Shown: piece after piece, positions 5,852 through 7,942 of the stretch
Numbering within the stretch: position 1 is the first letter of the stretch
How the letters are laid out: every line of letters starts with the position of its first letter
Assembly (NCBI GenBank): GCA_041686095.1
Contig: JAWLEN010000105.1
Coordinates: 1-7,942, forward strand
DNA: 7,942 nucleotides
Direction of reading: 5' to 3'
Source of the DNA: WJMT01 sp041686095
GTDB taxonomy: Bacteria > Acidobacteriota > Aminicenantia > Aminicenantales > Aminicenantaceae
The notes under the pieces: generated by a model
The model's input: only the letters and a program-made list of their open reading frames with translations
Database searches by the model: none
Told to the model about the DNA's origin: nothing
Program-made: the position numbers and the translations under genes

Positions 5852-7942
5852 ATGAAACCAAATAAAATCATAAAGGACTTAAACACCCAAAGCCGGATCT
5901 TTCAGCTTGCTCCCTCTTTTATCCTTGGATTTATGGCTCTTTCTATCCAAATATTGATTCTCAGAGAATTCTCAGTCCAATTCGCAGGCAATGAAATCAC
6001 ATTCGGAATCATGCTGGGGGTCTGGCTCTTGTGGACAGGAATAGGCAGTCTTTTAGGCTCTGTTTTTAAATTCACTCAAACCAAATTCTCAGGTTTTTAC
6101 TACACTGTTATTCTTATTTTTCCCTTATGTTTTATAGGGCTCAGAATGATCCGATTTTTATTCAAAGCAGGCCCTGGTGAAATGATGGGTCTTTTTCCCA
6201 TAATCACATCAGCTCTCCTGATTTCAATATTGATTTGTCTTCCCTTGGGAATTCTTTTCGTTTTCAACACTCAATTCCTAAAAGGAAAAATTTCCACAGT
6301 GTATCTCATGGAGGCTCTGGGATCAGCTGTGGGAGGAATCGTGGTTTACTTCTTTCTCATTCCACACCTATCGAACTGGAAATCCGCTGGTTTGATAGGA
6401 TTGACATCCGGACTCATAATATTTGCAGTTTTTCTCAATAAAAAAAAGATCTTTCTGCTCATATTGATTTTTGTGATGATGTCTGCATTTTGGATTCTTG
6501 ATTTTCCCATGCAAAAGCTTTATTGGAAACCTTTTTCTCTTGCTGCAAGTAAAGATTCTCCCTATGGAAAACTTCAAATTGTGAAGACCCAAGAACAAAT
6601 CACTCTTTATAACAATCACTCCAAAGTTGACTCCTATCCTGACCTGTCGTCAGCTGAAGAAGCAGTCCACTTTGCTCTCCTTCAAAAGCCTGAGGCCAAA
6701 AATGTTTTACTCATAGGAGGAGGATTCGCAGGGAGCCTTCGCCAGATCCTTAAGTACCCCCATACGACTGTGGACTACGTGGAACTGGATCCTGAGGTCA
6801 TTCGATTGTCTGTTCGTTTTATTCCTGAATTAAAAAAATATATCCACAACCACCCTCGAATAAATGTTTATTATGAAGATGGGAGAATTTTTATCAAAAA
6901 CACAAAAAAAACATATCATGTCATCATTTTAAATCTTCCTCCTCCTGAAACAGCACAGCTCAATCGTTTTTATACACAAGAGTTCTTTCAAATCATAAAA
7001 AGTAAACTCTATCCCGATGGTGTTTTTTCATTCCAGGTTCCCTCTGCTGAAAACTATATCAGCCCTCAGCTTCGAGATTTCTTGAGCTGCCTTTATTTCA
7101 CCCTTGGTTCTGAATTCCATGAAGTGAAAATCGTTCCCGGTGCTTCCAATGTCTTTCTTGCCTCCTCTCATATCAAAGCTCTTGATCCGGATATCCTCAG
7201 TCATCAAATAAAAGACCTTGAGCTCCACAATAAATATGTCTCTCCTTATACTTTGAGAGCTCGTTTATCTCCCTTAAGGGTCCAATCTCTCAGAGAAAAG
7301 ATCAAATCTGGGGAAAAGCGAGTGAATAAAGACCTGTTCCCTATCAGTTATTTTTATAATTCCGTACTCAGAAGCACCCACTTCAGAGGAATAGAAACCC
7401 GGCTCCTGTCATTCCTGTCCAAAAAAGGACATTTTTGGCTTTTGGATTTTCCTCTGATGATATTTGTGGGGATCTTAATCATCATAGGAATAAAAAAGAA
7501 AAAAAATTATTTTTACTTGACCCCTCTAACCCTCATAGGACTGACCTCCATTGCTGTAGAAATCATTGTTATCATCGCTTTTCAGACTGTCTACGGGTAT
7601 ATCTATGAAACCATATCTATTCTATTTGCCTCTTTTATGGCAGGCATGGCTCTGGGAGCCTATATCGGCACCAAAATAAAGAAGGTCAGCCTAAAGCATT
7701 TGATTGTTATTCAATTCCAATCTCTGCTCCTTTTGCTTATATTATTTCTGTCTATAAAACAAACACCTCCTCAACTGTTTTTTCTCCTATTTCTGCTCCT
7801 TCTCGGCACAGTAGGAGGAGAGATGTTTATCGTTTCAAACCAGCTTTACCTGAAAAAAAATTTAAACTATGGGTTGGGATACGGACTTGATTTAATAGGC
7901 TCTTTTTTGGGAGCCATTACCATTTCATCTGTTCTGATACCT
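5852..7942 (+). CDS. Membrane-fused spermidine-synthase-like protein, partial (runs off right edge)
   Basis: I translated 697 open codons from ATG 5852 to the last base with no stop, so the C-terminus is missing. An in-frame TAA immediately before the ATG fixes the start; no clear Shine-Dalgarno is seen, and the radical SAM gene ends 24 nt upstream. Layout: about six or seven membrane segments (residues 17-215), a soluble spermidine-synthase/methyltransferase-like Rossmann domain (about 230-445), a charged linker, then at least four more membrane segments from about 532. The Rossmann domain shows SPYG (236-239), VLLIGGG (285-291), VELDP (310-314, with E311 for the nucleoside ribose), EDGR (342-345) and TAQLNRFYT (367-375). 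The expected catalytic Asp region reads LNLPPP (360-365), so Asn361 replaces the usual Asp, and the GGGDGG loop reads GGGFAG. Aminopropyl transfer is therefore doubtful; S-adenosylmethionine or a related nucleotide may still bind. It probably works with the radical SAM enzyme upstream. Confidence 0.85.
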   Translation, partial: MKPNKIIKDLNTQSRIFQLAPSFILGFMALSIQILILREFSVQFAGNEITFGIMLGVWLLWTGIGSLLGSVFKFTQTKFSGFYYTVILIFPLCFIGLRMIRFLFKAGPGEMMGLFPIITSALLISILICLPLGILFVFNTQFLKGKISTVYLMEALGSAVGGIVVYFFLIPHLSNWKSAGLIGLTSGLIIFAVFLNKKKIFLLILIFVMMSAFWILDFPMQKLYWKPFSLAASKDSPYGKLQIVKTQEQITLYNNHSKVDSYPDLSSAEEAVHFALLQKPEAKNVLLIGGGFAGSLRQILKYPHTTVDYVELDPEVIRLSVRFIPELKKYIHNHPRINVYYEDGRIFIKNTKKTYHVIILNLPPPETAQLNRFYTQEFFQIIKSKLYPDGVFSFQVPSAENYISPQLRDFLSCLYFTLGSEFHEVKIVPGASNVFLASSHIKALDPDILSHQIKDLELHNKYVSPYTLRARLSPLRVQSLREKIKSGEKRVNKDLFPISYFYNSVLRSTHFRGIETRLLSFLSKKGHFWLLDFPLMIFVGILIIIGIKKKKNYFYLTPLTLIGLTSIAVEIIVIIAFQTVYGYIYETISILFASFMAGMALGAYIGTKIKKVSLKHLIVIQFQSLLLLLILFLSIKQTPPQLFFLLFLLLLGTVGGEMFIVSNQLYLKKNLNYGLGYGLDLIGSFLGAITISSVLIP

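Noticed and set aside
6235..7228. Short open frames on both strands inside the spermidine-synthase-like gene
   Set aside because: The frame from 5852 is open to the window end and carries family motifs throughout; the short frames are by-products.

Overview
The window is AT-rich and comes from a bacterium, probably an anaerobic Gram-negative one. It carries a c-di-GMP response regulator with an HPt partner, a secreted DUF6599 protein, an AmmeMemoRadiSam-type radical SAM enzyme with a Tat-like N-terminus, and a membrane-fused spermidine-synthase-like protein. From memory, this gene mix (DUF6599, DUF362, AmrS, fused spermidine synthase) resembles Acidobacteriota/Aminicenantes-like or deltaproteobacterial lineages. 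That placement is a low-confidence inference; there is no rRNA or other marker gene to settle it.

Layout. (1) Positions 1-953, minus strand: an AI-2E-family membrane transporter whose C-terminus is cut by the window edge. (2) Positions 954-1394: a divergent intergenic region holding a roughly 209-bp, comparatively GC-rich element with long imperfect terminal inverted repeats, then a strong sigma70-type promoter. (3) Positions 1395-2705, plus strand: a two-gene signalling unit made of a REC-GGDEF diguanylate cyclase and a free-standing HPt protein. (4) Positions 2683-3603, minus strand: an exported DUF6599 protein whose 3' end overlaps the HPt gene convergently by 23 nt. (5) Positions 3604-3815: a second divergent intergenic region holding a condensed copy of the same inverted repeat, with its two arms almost abutting, plus a promoter on each strand. 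(6) Positions 3816-7942, plus strand: a tight three-gene run of DUF362 protein, AmrS-like radical SAM enzyme (TAATG stop/start overlap) and a polytopic spermidine-synthase-like protein that runs off the right edge.

How the parts may work together. The REC-GGDEF protein keeps the phospho-acceptor Asp, the GGDEF active site and the RxxD inhibitory site, so it should make c-di-GMP under phosphorylation and product control. The HPt protein next door could pass phosphate to or from that REC domain; no histidine kinase is present in the window. The DUF362/AmrS/spermidine-synthase-like operon is the most intriguing part. It pairs a radical SAM enzyme of unknown substrate with a membrane protein whose aminopropyltransferase-like domain has lost the expected catalytic acidic residues. 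This looks like an uncharacterised modification or biosynthesis pathway at the membrane, not polyamine synthesis. The repeat family, with two copies that both sit between divergent promoters, is the other feature that standard annotation would miss.
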